A DNA stretch of 41,749 nucleotides from Deltaproteobacteria bacterium (GTDB lineage: Bacteria; Desulfobacterota; Desulfobacteria; Desulfobacterales; Desulfatibacillaceae). The translations under genes and the position numbers were made by a program. Under the pieces are notes generated by a model, which was given only the letters and a program-made list of their open reading frames with translations, was not told the DNA's origin and did no database searches. Of this stretch, positions 17,035 to 26,040 are shown one piece after another. Positions within the stretch are counted from its first letter, which is position 1. Each line of letters opens with the position of its first letter. The DNA is taken from assembly GCA_016235345.1 (NCBI GenBank), contig JACRLG010000018.1, forward strand, positions 1 to 41,749. The letters are read 5' to 3'.

Positions 17035-18372
17035 ATGAACTGTCCTTATCTCGATTGCGGCGGGGCGCTTGAAACGGGCGGGCAGTCCTGTCCTGAGTGC
17101 CGGCGCATAATAAAGACCTGCCAGAACGCCGGATGCGGGGCGTCCAACCGTTTCTGGGCCAGGTACTGCACCGCCTGCGGCGAGCCTCTGGCCGAGGTCT
17201 CCTTCAACTGGCCCTGCGCAAGGGGGGGCTGCCAGAGAACCGGCAGGGCCCCGTGCCTTAAAGAGACCGACATCCACAACTGGAAGCTCTCGCCCCTGTC
17301 GGAAATCGCGCCCCCCGCAAAAGGCCAGGCCGGGGTTCAGTGGCCCAGCCTTTTGATATACGGCGATTGTCTCGTTACCGGCTACGCCGCAGGCTGCATA
17401 AGAATCTTCGACCTGTCCGCCCGCTCAGGCGCGGCAGCGCCTGAGGTGAACTCCATCGAACTTGGAGAGCATCTCTACTCCTCGCCCGCCATCAGCCGCG
17501 AAAGCCTCTACGTGGGGGCCGGGAACAGCATTTTCGCCTATTCCATGTCCATGCTCCTGGAAGGAAAGAGCTCGCAGCCTCGATGGAAAAAGAGCCTGGA
17601 CCGCGCCGCCGTCCATTCCATAATGCCGGTGGGCGACGTTCTGGCCGTGACCTCGAAGAGCCCCGACGGCTTGTGGGAGGTGGGGGCTCTAAAGGGCGTT
17701 TCGGGAAACCGGCCCCCTGACTATCTGCCCATCCACAAGGCGGCCACAGTGAGCTCCCTTGCGGGCAATTCCCTTTACGCGCAAGGCGTTGCCGGAGAGA
17801 GCAAGTTTTACTTTTTCTTCTTTTCGTCGAACGGAAGGGATACCCTGGTTCACAAGGTGGACGTGAATCCCGTGGACTGCTCCCTTACCATGGGCTCCCA
17901 CACCTTCAACATCAACCTGCCCGTGAAGGACCCGTCCCTGATGCCGGTGGCGGCGGTGGGTAACATCGTTTACGTTCTGGCCGGGGACGGCGCGCTTTTC
18001 AGGTTCAACGCGGTCCAGCGCACCGGCCAGCGCATGGGGAACTTTGGCGGGCTGAGGGACTTCGCGCTTCTTTCCCCCAACACCCCCATCGTGGCCGCCG
18101 ACAACGCCGTTTTCAGGCTGGACGGCGCAAACAGGATAAGGCTTGAAGGCCCCTGTGAGAACATCACCGCGCCGCCGGTCCTCATGGGCGACAAGGCGCT
18201 GATCCTGGGCCTGGGGCAGGGCGAGATCAGGCTCTATCATCCCGAAAGGCTGTCCCACGAAAAGACCCTTCAGGTGGAGTACGGGCGCTCGGTGGTTTCC
18301 GTGGCTGTTTCCCGAAACATTGTTGCAGCCGTAAGCGACTCCGGGCTTGCAAAAGTCTGGCTTGTCCTGTAA
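17035..18372 (+). CDS. Zinc-ribbon protein with beta-propeller
   Basis: 445 residues from ATG 17035, chosen because GCGGGAG lies just upstream; ATG 17008 is also in frame. Residues 2-70 carry repeated cysteine pairs (CPYLDCGGAL, CPECRRIIKTC, CGASNRFWARYCTACGEPL, CARGGCQRTGRAPC), that is, two or three zinc ribbons. From about residue 95 the sequence is a chain of short strands with phrases such as IYGDCLVTGYAAGCIRIFDL, YSSPAISRESLYVGAGNSIF and VGNIVYVLAGDGALFRFNAV, typical of PQQ/WD40-like propellers. No export signal, so a cytoplasmic binding platform is likely. It follows the Ig-like zinc-ribbon gene by 43 bp. Confidence 0.75.
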   Translation: MNCPYLDCGGALETGGQSCPECRRIIKTCQNAGCGASNRFWARYCTACGEPLAEVSFNWPCARGGCQRTGRAPCLKETDIHNWKLSPLSEIAPPAKGQAGVQWPSLLIYGDCLVTGYAAGCIRIFDLSARSGAAAPEVNSIELGEHLYSSPAISRESLYVGAGNSIFAYSMSMLLEGKSSQPRWKKSLDRAAVHSIMPVGDVLAVTSKSPDGLWEVGALKGVSGNRPPDYLPIHKAATVSSLAGNSLYAQGVAGESKFYFFFFSSNGRDTLVHKVDVNPVDCSLTMGSHTFNINLPVKDPSLMPVAAVGNIVYVLAGDGALFRFNAVQRTGQRMGNFGGLRDFALLSPNTPIVAADNAVFRLDGANRIRLEGPCENITAPPVLMGDKALILGLGQGEIRLYHPERLSHEKTLQVEYGRSVVSVAVSRNIVAAVSDSGLAKVWLVL

Positions 18373-18481
18373 ACGGTATTGAACCGGTTCTTACATACGC
18401 ATCAATAATTCATTCACAGGCTCCCATGCAGTCGGCACGCTGCGGGAAGCCTCCATAAAAACCGGCCAGGGCGGAGGGCGG

Positions 18482-20242
18482 ATGCGCATTTCCGGATTTT
18501 TAAAAACATGTGTGGCGGTTGCCGCGCTTTTTTTCGCAATGGCCCTTCCCGCAAACGCGAAGCTGGGGCCGATGGCGCTTCCCATGGAAGCGAGGGTGCT
18601 TTACGACAACTCCGGCAGCATGTACCCCGGTTACCAGCCGGGAGCCCAAGAAGGCCGGGGCCAGGCCCGCATGTTTCACCAGTACCCGCAGTTTCAGGAA
18701 TTCCTCAACGGGCTGGTGCGCTCCCAGGCGGACAACGGGGCGTCTTCGGTATCGTTCTGGGCCTTCACCGAACTTATAAGGACCATCGTGGCCGCAGAAG
18801 CGCCCATAGGCTCTTTCGACGCTTCAAGCGACCTTTCGGCCATACCCGCAGTTTCGGGGCAGAGAACCTTCCTCACCGAAAACCTGGAAGCATTCACAAG
18901 GGACTTCGAGGGGCTTCTGTGGCTCGTGACCGACAATATTGTGGACACCCGGCCCGGCACCGCAGACAACAGGGACGTCCGGGGCTTTTTCCAGTCCCTG
19001 AACAACAATCCGGCCTTCAAATCCGTCCACGTGTTCAAGTATCCGTTCATAGCCGACGGGGCCAGCTCGGCGCTTTCCATCTACTGCATCCTGGTCTGCC
19101 ACAAGGATTTTTCCGAAAAGGAGAGGGAGGAGGACCTTGCTCCCTTTGACGAGCGGATCGGAAAAAGCCTTTCGGTTTTTCCCCGGGGATCGAGCTACTT
19201 GAAGCTGAAGGATTTAAGCGTCGGCATGGTTAAGCTCAAAACCGACGCAGTGAAGGTCAACGTGACAAAAATCCCCGACGGGTTTTTCGGCGAGAACAGA
19301 AAGGTGAGCGTAGATCTTACGGGAATCATAGAGAGCCGTCTCACCCAGCACCGCATCATCCAGGGTGTCTGCTCGGTGGCGGTGGTGGAGGATTTCGTTC
19401 CGGTCAAAACCTCGGCCAGGGTGAAAATAAGGCCCATAGGGAGCGGGAATTTCTCCACACAGCCCTCCGTCATGCCCCTAAGCGAGATGGAGCCGCGCGG
19501 AACCCAGCCCATAAAGGTGAACGTAAGCTCGGTCCGGCCCGTGAAAATCGGGACCGTGGGCTTTTTCGGCTGGCTCAAGTCCGCCTTCGGCCTGAGGGCC
19601 TGCTACAGCGGCAAGGTCGAGATAAGGCTCGACGACGTGAGGGTGAGGCTTTCCGATGAAAGGCTCTCCGGCATCTGGGGCATAGAGCACGCGGGCGAGG
19701 TTTTCGATTTCGACCGGGAACAGGAGATCACCAACATAAACCCCGGTTACACCTACGTGGATTTCTGCCTTGAAACCGGAAGCGGCAAGGGGCTTTTTCT
19801 CATCGCCCTTCTCATCCTGTTTCTGATCGTCGGTTTTTTCGCGGCCCGCTCCGTTATGGGCGGCAAAAGGGCCGTGTTCATAATCCGAAAGCCCGACGGA
19901 GACCAGATGGTGAGCCTGGGGGCCATAGGTTCCGCGCCGGTGGATTACCGGGGAAGGGCCATCGGAAGGGTGTCGCGGAATCCGAAAAGCGGCGTGGTCT
20001 ATAAGGCCAACAGCACGGTATCCTCCATCAGGGAAAGCGACGATTCCTGGCTCGTGACGCCCAACGACGCCACCGGGGAGTTTCTCCTTCGCATAGAGCG
20101 CGACTGGGGCGAAGGGGAGGGCGGAGACGACGACGCCACCATAATCAGGCCCACGGGCGGGCCTCGGCCCCCCAAAAGAAGGGGCGGCGGACCCGGCCCG
20201 GATTCCGGCGGTGGCCCCCCTTCGGTGCCGCTTCCGTTTTGA
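18482..20242 (+). CDS. Exported membrane-anchored vWA-domain protein
   Basis: 586 residues with GGAGG before the ATG. A signal peptide (residues 1-26, ending PANA) precedes a von Willebrand A domain: the metal-site motif DNSGSM (about 42) and the later VTDN (about 150) are both in place, so Mg-dependent ligand binding is plausible. A beta-rich region follows to about 430, a membrane helix (about 437-458, LFLIALLILFLIVGFFAARS) and a cytoplasmic tail. The tail contains a small beta-rich part and ends in an acidic DDDATIIRPT segment and a Gly/Pro-rich disordered stretch. The topology puts the vWA domain in the periplasm and the tail with the cytoplasmic Hsp70 and tubulin-like proteins. Ligand unknown. 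Confidence 0.85.
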   Translation: MRISGFLKTCVAVAALFFAMALPANAKLGPMALPMEARVLYDNSGSMYPGYQPGAQEGRGQARMFHQYPQFQEFLNGLVRSQADNGASSVSFWAFTELIRTIVAAEAPIGSFDASSDLSAIPAVSGQRTFLTENLEAFTRDFEGLLWLVTDNIVDTRPGTADNRDVRGFFQSLNNNPAFKSVHVFKYPFIADGASSALSIYCILVCHKDFSEKEREEDLAPFDERIGKSLSVFPRGSSYLKLKDLSVGMVKLKTDAVKVNVTKIPDGFFGENRKVSVDLTGIIESRLTQHRIIQGVCSVAVVEDFVPVKTSARVKIRPIGSGNFSTQPSVMPLSEMEPRGTQPIKVNVSSVRPVKIGTVGFFGWLKSAFGLRACYSGKVEIRLDDVRVRLSDERLSGIWGIEHAGEVFDFDREQEITNINPGYTYVDFCLETGSGKGLFLIALLILFLIVGFFAARSVMGGKRAVFIIRKPDGDQMVSLGAIGSAPVDYRGRAIGRVSRNPKSGVVYKANSTVSSIRESDDSWLVTPNDATGEFLLRIERDWGEGEGGDDDATIIRPTGGPRPPKRRGGGPGPDSGGGPPSVPLPF

Positions 20243-20352
20243 GGTTTCCCTGTAAGGCCGTTTTTTCGTCCGTGGCGGCGCGGAAAGCGATGCGGACGTA
20301 TGGTTTTGATGGTTTCGACCAAATATTACGACTGGTTACAAGGAGATCGGTT

Positions 20353-20832
20353 ATGCGGATTTTCACCCTGAGCATGGTTTTTCTGGCCCTTGTTTGCGGG
20401 CTATCGGCCGGATTTACGATGATGGCTCCTTTCGGCGAGGGCTCATTATGCGGAATTTCCGCAGCCGTGGCAGATCAGGCCGTCGTGGCCCCCGCAGAGC
20501 CCCAGGCAGCCGGGGCAAGCCTTGCGGCCCCCAAAAACTGGGTGTTCAGATGGGGCATTTTCCTGGCGGTCCTGGCGGCCATCTGGTTCCTTTTTTACAC
20601 GATCGTATATCCCTACATTGTTCAGTATTACGCCTTCGATTACGCGGACAGCCTTTTCTGGACCATGTCCGTGCTCTATTCCCTGGGATGGATTTCCTTC
20701 AGCCTTTACGTGGTTTTCGGGGTCTGGGAGGTCTGGCCCTGGGCCCGGTGGGTGTCGCTCTTTCTCTCCGGCCTGTGGCTCATCTGGTTCCTCGCCGTGA
20801 TTTTCAGATCGGACGTCTACCACAAGTATTAG
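20353..20832 (+). CDS. Small multi-pass membrane protein
   Basis: 159 residues from ATG 20353, chosen because AAGGAG lies seven bases upstream; the frame is open further up but has no ribosome site there. Residues 1-21 look like a signal peptide or first membrane helix, followed by an Ala/Pro-rich linker. Hydrophobic helices lie at about 67-90, 101-123 and 131-151, rich in tryptophan and tyrosine. The protein ends SDVYHKY. No family recognised. It sits between the vWA gene and the tubulin-like gene and is probably a membrane subunit of the same system. The last base of its stop codon is the first base of a palindromic element. Confidence 0.75.
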   Translation: MRIFTLSMVFLALVCGLSAGFTMMAPFGEGSLCGISAAVADQAVVAPAEPQAAGASLAAPKNWVFRWGIFLAVLAAIWFLFYTIVYPYIVQYYAFDYADSLFWTMSVLYSLGWISFSLYVVFGVWEVWPWARWVSLFLSGLWLIWFLAVIFRSDVYHKY

Positions 20833-20994
20833 GGGCTGTTTCCAAAAAAACTTTTGCAAACGGTAGCGCCTTCATCCCCGCCGACTTTATTGCGCTTCTT
20901 GCGGAATACGTTAAGTATGCCGCAAGGAGACGCGCCTTGTCGGCGGGGCGAAATCGCAACCTTAAGTGCGACAAATTTTTTTGGAAACAGCCCC
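20832..20994. repeat. 163-bp palindromic element before tubulin-like gene
   Basis: Perfect 19-bp terminal inverted repeats (ggggctgtttccaaaaaaa at 20832-20850 and its complement at 20976-20994) enclose a second perfect pair (ccccgccgac at 20876-20885 and its complement at 20939-20948) and a smaller central palindrome around cttgcgg/ccgcaag. The element begins on the last base of a stop codon. It has no coding frame. It looks like a MITE- or REP-type element and, if transcribed, would fold into a long hairpin between two genes of the cluster. Confidence 0.85.
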
Positions 20995-21110
20995 TAAAAA
21001 CCCGGCCAGCTTGCCGACCATTGAACCGGGCAGGCCTTTTGCTTTTTGATGATCGATTTTTTTTGATGATCAATTTTCGATAAAGTTGCGGACATCAAGG
21101 AGATCCGTCC

Positions 21111-24100
21111 ATGGCAATGAGACTTTTACGGGGTGATCAGCCGCCGACGCAGCAGGATTACGTACAGCTTGGAAAAACCCTCCTGATCGGCCTGGGGGGC
21201 ACGGGCAAGGAGGTGCTTTTAAGGTTCCGGCGGCTGGTGGTGGAAAAGTTCGGCAGCCTGGACGCCCTTCCATGCATCCAATATATCTGCATAGATACGG
21301 ACAACACAGAGGACGCCCGCAAGGAATACGACCGGACCATCCTGGACGATCCCCTTTACAGGAAGATTAAGTTCAACAACGTGGAGAGGGTCGATCTGGC
21401 CCTTCCGGGCGGAATCGGCAATTACATCAAAAACATCAACAACTATCCCCATATAAAGACCTGGCTCAACACCCAGGGCAACCTGGCCGACCTGGGCGAC
21501 CTTGGCAAGGGCGCGGGACAGGTGCGCATGGCCTCCCGCCTCGCCTTCTACCACCATTTCGACACCATCGTGGGGGCGCTCCAGAAGGCCGAGGGCGCGC
21601 TGGCCGATCCCAACGTGGGAAAGACCCTGGAAGGCCAGGGCCTTGGGGAGGATTACAACCCGAACCTTAAGGACGCCTACATAATATGCTCCTTAGGCGG
21701 CGGCACCGGGGCGGGCGTCTTTCTGGACACGGCCTATCTCGTAGCGCAGATGTATTCCGACTACCACCGGACCGGGATGCTTTTCCTGCCCTCCTTCTTC
21801 ACCGGCTATTCGGGAAGCAAGAGGATAATGGCCAACGGCTACGCGGCCTTGAAGGAGCTCAACCACTACTCCTTCGCCAACAGGTTCATCCTCCCCACGA
21901 GGCAGAACCCCGCCAACATGGGGCCTCCCCCCTTCAACGAAACCTACCTTCTGGAAAGCCAGAACGAGGTGGGCGAAGGGGTGGGAACGGCGGGCAAGGA
22001 ATACGCCATGTACCAGATGGTGGCGGAAATCCTCGCACAGATTTTCTCCCAGGGGGCTTTTTCCGGCAAGCAGCGGGCCATAAGGGTCAATTTGCAGAAT
22101 TTCGTCAACGACGTTTTTCTGCACACCGTGGCTGGCTCCGACGGCTCCCAGGTGGCCGTGGGCGAGGAGGAGAGCTACTCCACGCGCTTCTGCTCCTTCG
22201 GCATGTCCTCCATCAGCTTTCCCACCGACAGGCTGCACTGGGCCGCGTCCTGCCGCATGGCCCAGGATATCCTGGACATCTGGCAGAAAGAGCAGCACGG
22301 CGATATTTTGAAGGTCCTTTTCACCGATTTTTTAAGCGAAGCGCCCGTCGTCTTCGCCCAGGGGACCTACACCAGGCCGGACACAAGGGAGAGGAAGGTC
22401 TGGAACCAGCTGAACGACGAGCTTCTGATGTACGAGAGGAGCAACGCCGAGCGCTTCCCCGCCTACGTATGGCGCGAGTGCCTCTCCCTTCGCTCGAAGC
22501 TGGACAGCGCCCCCTACGGGCAGAAATCCGGCATCCTTAACGCGGCCCTCAGGGACTGGGACCTGAAGCTGGCGGGGGAGGGCGAGGCTGACCGGAAAAA
22601 ATGGGGCCAGGACCTAAGGAGGCTTGAGGACAATCTTTCCATTTACGCCGACAAGGTGAAGGAAGGCATAAGGGCCAGGGCCCTTGCGCTTCAGGATGAC
22701 AACGAAAAGGGCGTGGCCTACGTTCTGGACATCTTAAGGGAGCTTAAAAGCCTTCTCAAAAATCCCAACTACGGCTACCTTCCCTATTACGTCGCAGAGG
22801 AGCCCAGGCAGGACGCCAACATACAGCAGGCGAACTCAAGGCTTTCCGCCCTTATCGACGATCTGGGCCGAGTGGAAAAGGACATCTTCCACAAAAAGGA
22901 AAAGACCGCAGTTTGCCTTGGTAAGCTGGTGACCCGCGACAGCAGGGACCCCGGGCATCTCTACAACTACGTAATGGCGCGGGTGATGCGGCAGGCGGCC
23001 AAGCGCGGCCAGCGCCTGTGCGAGGAGATAGACAGGTTCCTCGGAGTCGACGCCATAGTGGAGAAGGACTCGCCCAATTACGGCCTTATCGCCGAGTACC
23101 GCACTGTTTTCGCCGACCTGGACGAACTGAAGGCCAACTTGAAGAAAAGGGAGGATTATTTCATTTCGAGCCGGGAATACGGCAACCACCGCGACCTGTA
23201 CCGTGAGGGTGACGTGGACGCCTGGTACGACAGGTGGATGGGGGAGGGGGAGGCCAGGAAGGCCAGGCTGGTTTCAACCGGGGCCTCCATGCTGGACGCG
23301 GTGTTTCACGCGGAATCCGTGCCCCATGCCTTAAATTACATAAGGCAGACCTCCCTCGAAACCATTGAGGATCAGGTTACTGGCTTCTGCCACGCCATAT
23401 TCAAAAGCCACCCGGTCCAGCCCTCGGCCTTGGACATGTTTTTCGACGACAAGAGGGTCTCGGACGCCGAGCGCAAGTCCATAATCCAGACCATGTACCG
23501 AAGGGCCCGGCCCTGGCTCAGGCAGTCGGACAAGATCGGCCACGCCCTGTTTTCCGTGGGCAACGATCAGAAGCCCTGCCTCATCGGCCTAGATACCGAA
23601 TCCTCGCCCGTCAGAACCGAGCAGTTCAGGAAACTGCTTTCCGGTGTGGTGCATCCCGGCGACCCGCCCCACGCCTTCATCAACATAGGCACCCCCAAGA
23701 AGGGGGCCATAGTCTTTTACAACGAGCTTGCGGGCGTCACCGCCTTTTATCCCACAAGCGTCACCCAGACGCTCGGCATGAAGGAGTGCTACGAGGCCTT
23801 CTGGAAAAACCCGGACGAGCCGGGATTCGGCAGAAGCGCTGATCTTCACACGGACAAGAACCGCTTCAAGTTCTCGGACATCATTCCCAAGACCGACGAG
23901 GAAGTGCGCAAGAACATCGAGGGCGTGCGCGATTTCATGAGGGCGTGGCTTTTGGGGATACTCTCGGTGACGGACGGGGGAGACGAGAAGAATCACAGCC
24001 ATTACAACCAGTTCGGCTACATCATCATGAACGGCCCCTGGGAGAAGAAGATTTCCTTAGGCTCCGAAAATCATTCCCTGGACATCATTTACGGAGACAG

Positions 24101-25112
24101 GCGCCCCGCCCACGAGACCCACAGGCAGGTGCTTCTGGGGCAGGTGGAGGAGGCCCTGGGAATGGTCCAGACAAAGGGATGGCTTCCAGCCTACCTTCTG
24201 CTCATCGACTTTTTCAAGACCCATTTTTATCCGCCCAAACAGGTTGACTGCGGGATCGAGGGCCAGCCTCCGCTCACCAGGTATTCCCTGCAATATCTGG
24301 TTCTTGAAAACGAGGAAAACCGCGTTTTGGACGAGTTCACCCCGAGCCGGGAGGAAAAGGAGCGCCTGAGCCGGGAATTTCTGGCGCTTAGGGGAAAGCC
24401 CACGGCCCAGGCCCTCACCTTCGAGGAGTACGAGGAGGCGCTTCGGCCCTTCACCAGGCCGGCGGGCAAGTTCCTGGCCCACATCAGGACCTCGGCGGGC
24501 GTGGGCAAAATGTATCGCTCCATGCCAGCCCTTGACCTTAAGGCGGAAGAGCCCGATGCCGCCTGGCCCTCAGCGCCCAAGGCAGAGCCGGTTCAGGCCG
24601 CAACGAGCGCCGTTGCACAAAATCCCGAAATGGCACATGCCCCGGAAAAAGCGGCCTCACCGGCTCCCTCCGCCGACGTGGCGACAAGGCCCTGCCCCTC
24701 ATGCGGAAAACCGATACCGGCCAGTTCCATCTTTTGCAGGTTCGAGAAGAAGATAGTGGCGGAGCATGTGAAATGCATGGCCTGCGGAGCGGAGACCCCG
24801 AACGATGCCCGCGAATGCGCAAAATGCGGTGGAAACGCCTGGGTGGAGGACGTGGAATGCCCCATGTGCAAGAACATGGGCGCGGGCTTTCCATGCCATG
24901 TCTGCGGTTACGAGCCTGAAGAAGAAGCAGCAAACGTGGGTAGCGTTGACTCCCGGCCCGCAGACGCCCCCGGCGCGGACGCTTCCGACGCCCCGACCAG
25001 CGCGGGGGGGACGGATGCCCTTCAGGAAGACCCGAAGGACAGGTGCCCGGTGTGCCAGAATCCGCTTTCGCCCGGCCAGGCCGTCTGCCCTGCCTGCGGA
25101 ACCGTGATCTGA
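21111..25112 (+). CDS. Tubulin/FtsZ-like GTPase with C-terminal zinc ribbons
   Basis: 1333 residues, about three times FtsZ (roughly 380) or tubulin (roughly 450). AAGGAG precedes the ATG. The N-terminus has a nucleotide-binding start LLIGLGGTGKEVLLRFRRLV (about 24-43) and strand YICIDTDN. Near residue 195 is the tubulin signature SLGGGTGAGVF, the phosphate-binding loop of tubulins. This fits the bacterial tubulin-like family listed in Pfam as Tubulin_2. I could not identify the catalytic T7 loop with confidence. About 900 residues of unassigned, mostly helical and mixed sequence follow. The last 140 residues carry cysteine pairs CPSC, CMAC/CAKC, CPMC/CHVC and CPVC/CPAC, about four zinc ribbons separated by an acidic Ala/Asp-rich linker. 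No membrane helix; probably a cytoplasmic filament former or GTP switch. Confidence 0.85.
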   Translation: MAMRLLRGDQPPTQQDYVQLGKTLLIGLGGTGKEVLLRFRRLVVEKFGSLDALPCIQYICIDTDNTEDARKEYDRTILDDPLYRKIKFNNVERVDLALPGGIGNYIKNINNYPHIKTWLNTQGNLADLGDLGKGAGQVRMASRLAFYHHFDTIVGALQKAEGALADPNVGKTLEGQGLGEDYNPNLKDAYIICSLGGGTGAGVFLDTAYLVAQMYSDYHRTGMLFLPSFFTGYSGSKRIMANGYAALKELNHYSFANRFILPTRQNPANMGPPPFNETYLLESQNEVGEGVGTAGKEYAMYQMVAEILAQIFSQGAFSGKQRAIRVNLQNFVNDVFLHTVAGSDGSQVAVGEEESYSTRFCSFGMSSISFPTDRLHWAASCRMAQDILDIWQKEQHGDILKVLFTDFLSEAPVVFAQGTYTRPDTRERKVWNQLNDELLMYERSNAERFPAYVWRECLSLRSKLDSAPYGQKSGILNAALRDWDLKLAGEGEADRKKWGQDLRRLEDNLSIYADKVKEGIRARALALQDDNEKGVAYVLDILRELKSLLKNPNYGYLPYYVAEEPRQDANIQQANSRLSALIDDLGRVEKDIFHKKEKTAVCLGKLVTRDSRDPGHLYNYVMARVMRQAAKRGQRLCEEIDRFLGVDAIVEKDSPNYGLIAEYRTVFADLDELKANLKKREDYFISSREYGNHRDLYREGDVDAWYDRWMGEGEARKARLVSTGASMLDAVFHAESVPHALNYIRQTSLETIEDQVTGFCHAIFKSHPVQPSALDMFFDDKRVSDAERKSIIQTMYRRARPWLRQSDKIGHALFSVGNDQKPCLIGLDTESSPVRTEQFRKLLSGVVHPGDPPHAFINIGTPKKGAIVFYNELAGVTAFYPTSVTQTLGMKECYEAFWKNPDEPGFGRSADLHTDKNRFKFSDIIPKTDEEVRKNIEGVRDFMRAWLLGILSVTDGGDEKNHSHYNQFGYIIMNGPWEKKISLGSENHSLDIIYGDRRPAHETHRQVLLGQVEEALGMVQTKGWLPAYLLLIDFFKTHFYPPKQVDCGIEGQPPLTRYSLQYLVLENEENRVLDEFTPSREEKERLSREFLALRGKPTAQALTFEEYEEALRPFTRPAGKFLAHIRTSAGVGKMYRSMPALDLKAEEPDAAWPSAPKAEPVQAATSAVAQNPEMAHAPEKAASPAPSADVATRPCPSCGKPIPASSIFCRFEKKIVAEHVKCMACGAETPNDARECAKCGGNAWVEDVECPMCKNMGAGFPCHVCGYEPEEEAANVGSVDSRPADAPGADASDAPTSAGGTDALQEDPKDRCPVCQNPLSPGQAVCPACGTVI

Positions 25113-25214
25113 AGCCGGTTCGCGGGAAGGCTCGCGGAAGCCTGATTGATCCAATGTTTCTGTAATGTTTTTTGAGGGGCCGCCCGGCCCGTCCAAAAAA
25201 GTGGAGACGCCATC

Positions 25215-26024
25215 ATGCAAGCCCAAAGGCCCACCGGAAAGGTGAAACTGTTCCTTTTCCTGCTGTTTTTTATGGGCATCGCCTTAAACCTTTTGGTTCC
25301 GGCCCACGAAAAATGGGGAATCCTGGGTTTCCTGCCCTTTTTTTCGGATGAGGCACGGCCGAAAAACCTGGAAAAACATCCCTTTGTGGAATCGGCGAAA
25401 AACGGCGTGGTCCTTATCGAAACCTTCTCCACCCAGGCCGGGGTCCAGGGCGGCAGCGGAACCGGCTTCATCGTGCGGCCCGGCTACGTCGCCACCAACG
25501 CCCACGTGGCCATGTGCTTAAAGGACGGCAGGGACTTCGTAAACGCCGAAAAAATTTACGTATATTCAAAGGGCGAAAGGCAGGAGGCCGAAATAGAGGG
25601 CCTTGGCGCGCCCAACGGGTCCAGCCAGGACATGGCGGTCCTGAAAATTCGGGACACCTCTATGGCCCCGCTCAAACTGGCCGATTCGTCCAAATACCAG
25701 GGCGTCAGCGGCGAGCAGGTTCTGACAATCGGCTTTCCCTTTGTGGATGATCTCACGGAAAAGGACAAGCCCATGGTGTCATCCGCAGGAAGCCTCAACT
25801 ACAACGGCCCTGCGGGCCTTTTCTATCCTTCGGGCACCAATTTCAACCACGGGAACAGCGGCGGGCCGGTCTTTCTGACTTCCACCGGCCTTGTGGTGGG
25901 GCTCGTGGTGTCCTACAGGCCGGTATCCAGGGATGGTGTGGAGATACGCTCCGTTGACTGCGTGATCCCCATCAACACCTACAAGGCCTTTTTCAGGGAC
26001 AAGACCGGTCAGCAGTTGGGCTGA
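25215..26024 (+). CDS. Membrane-anchored trypsin-like serine protease
   Basis: 269 residues. A membrane helix or uncleaved signal (about 11-29, LFLFLLFFMGIALNLLV) precedes a trypsin-fold domain of HtrA style: GGSGTGFIV, TNAHVA with catalytic His97, QDMAVLKI with Asp139, and HGNSGGPVF with Ser215. All three catalytic residues are present, so it should be active. No PDZ domain follows, unlike DegP/DegS. The topology suggests a periplasmic protease tethered to the inner membrane. The stop codon is 16 bp before the next gene, so the two are surely co-transcribed. Confidence 0.88.
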   Translation: MQAQRPTGKVKLFLFLLFFMGIALNLLVPAHEKWGILGFLPFFSDEARPKNLEKHPFVESAKNGVVLIETFSTQAGVQGGSGTGFIVRPGYVATNAHVAMCLKDGRDFVNAEKIYVYSKGERQEAEIEGLGAPNGSSQDMAVLKIRDTSMAPLKLADSSKYQGVSGEQVLTIGFPFVDDLTEKDKPMVSSAGSLNYNGPAGLFYPSGTNFNHGNSGGPVFLTSTGLVVGLVVSYRPVSRDGVEIRSVDCVIPINTYKAFFRDKTGQQLG

Positions 26025-26040
26025 GAGCCAGGGGGTAAAG

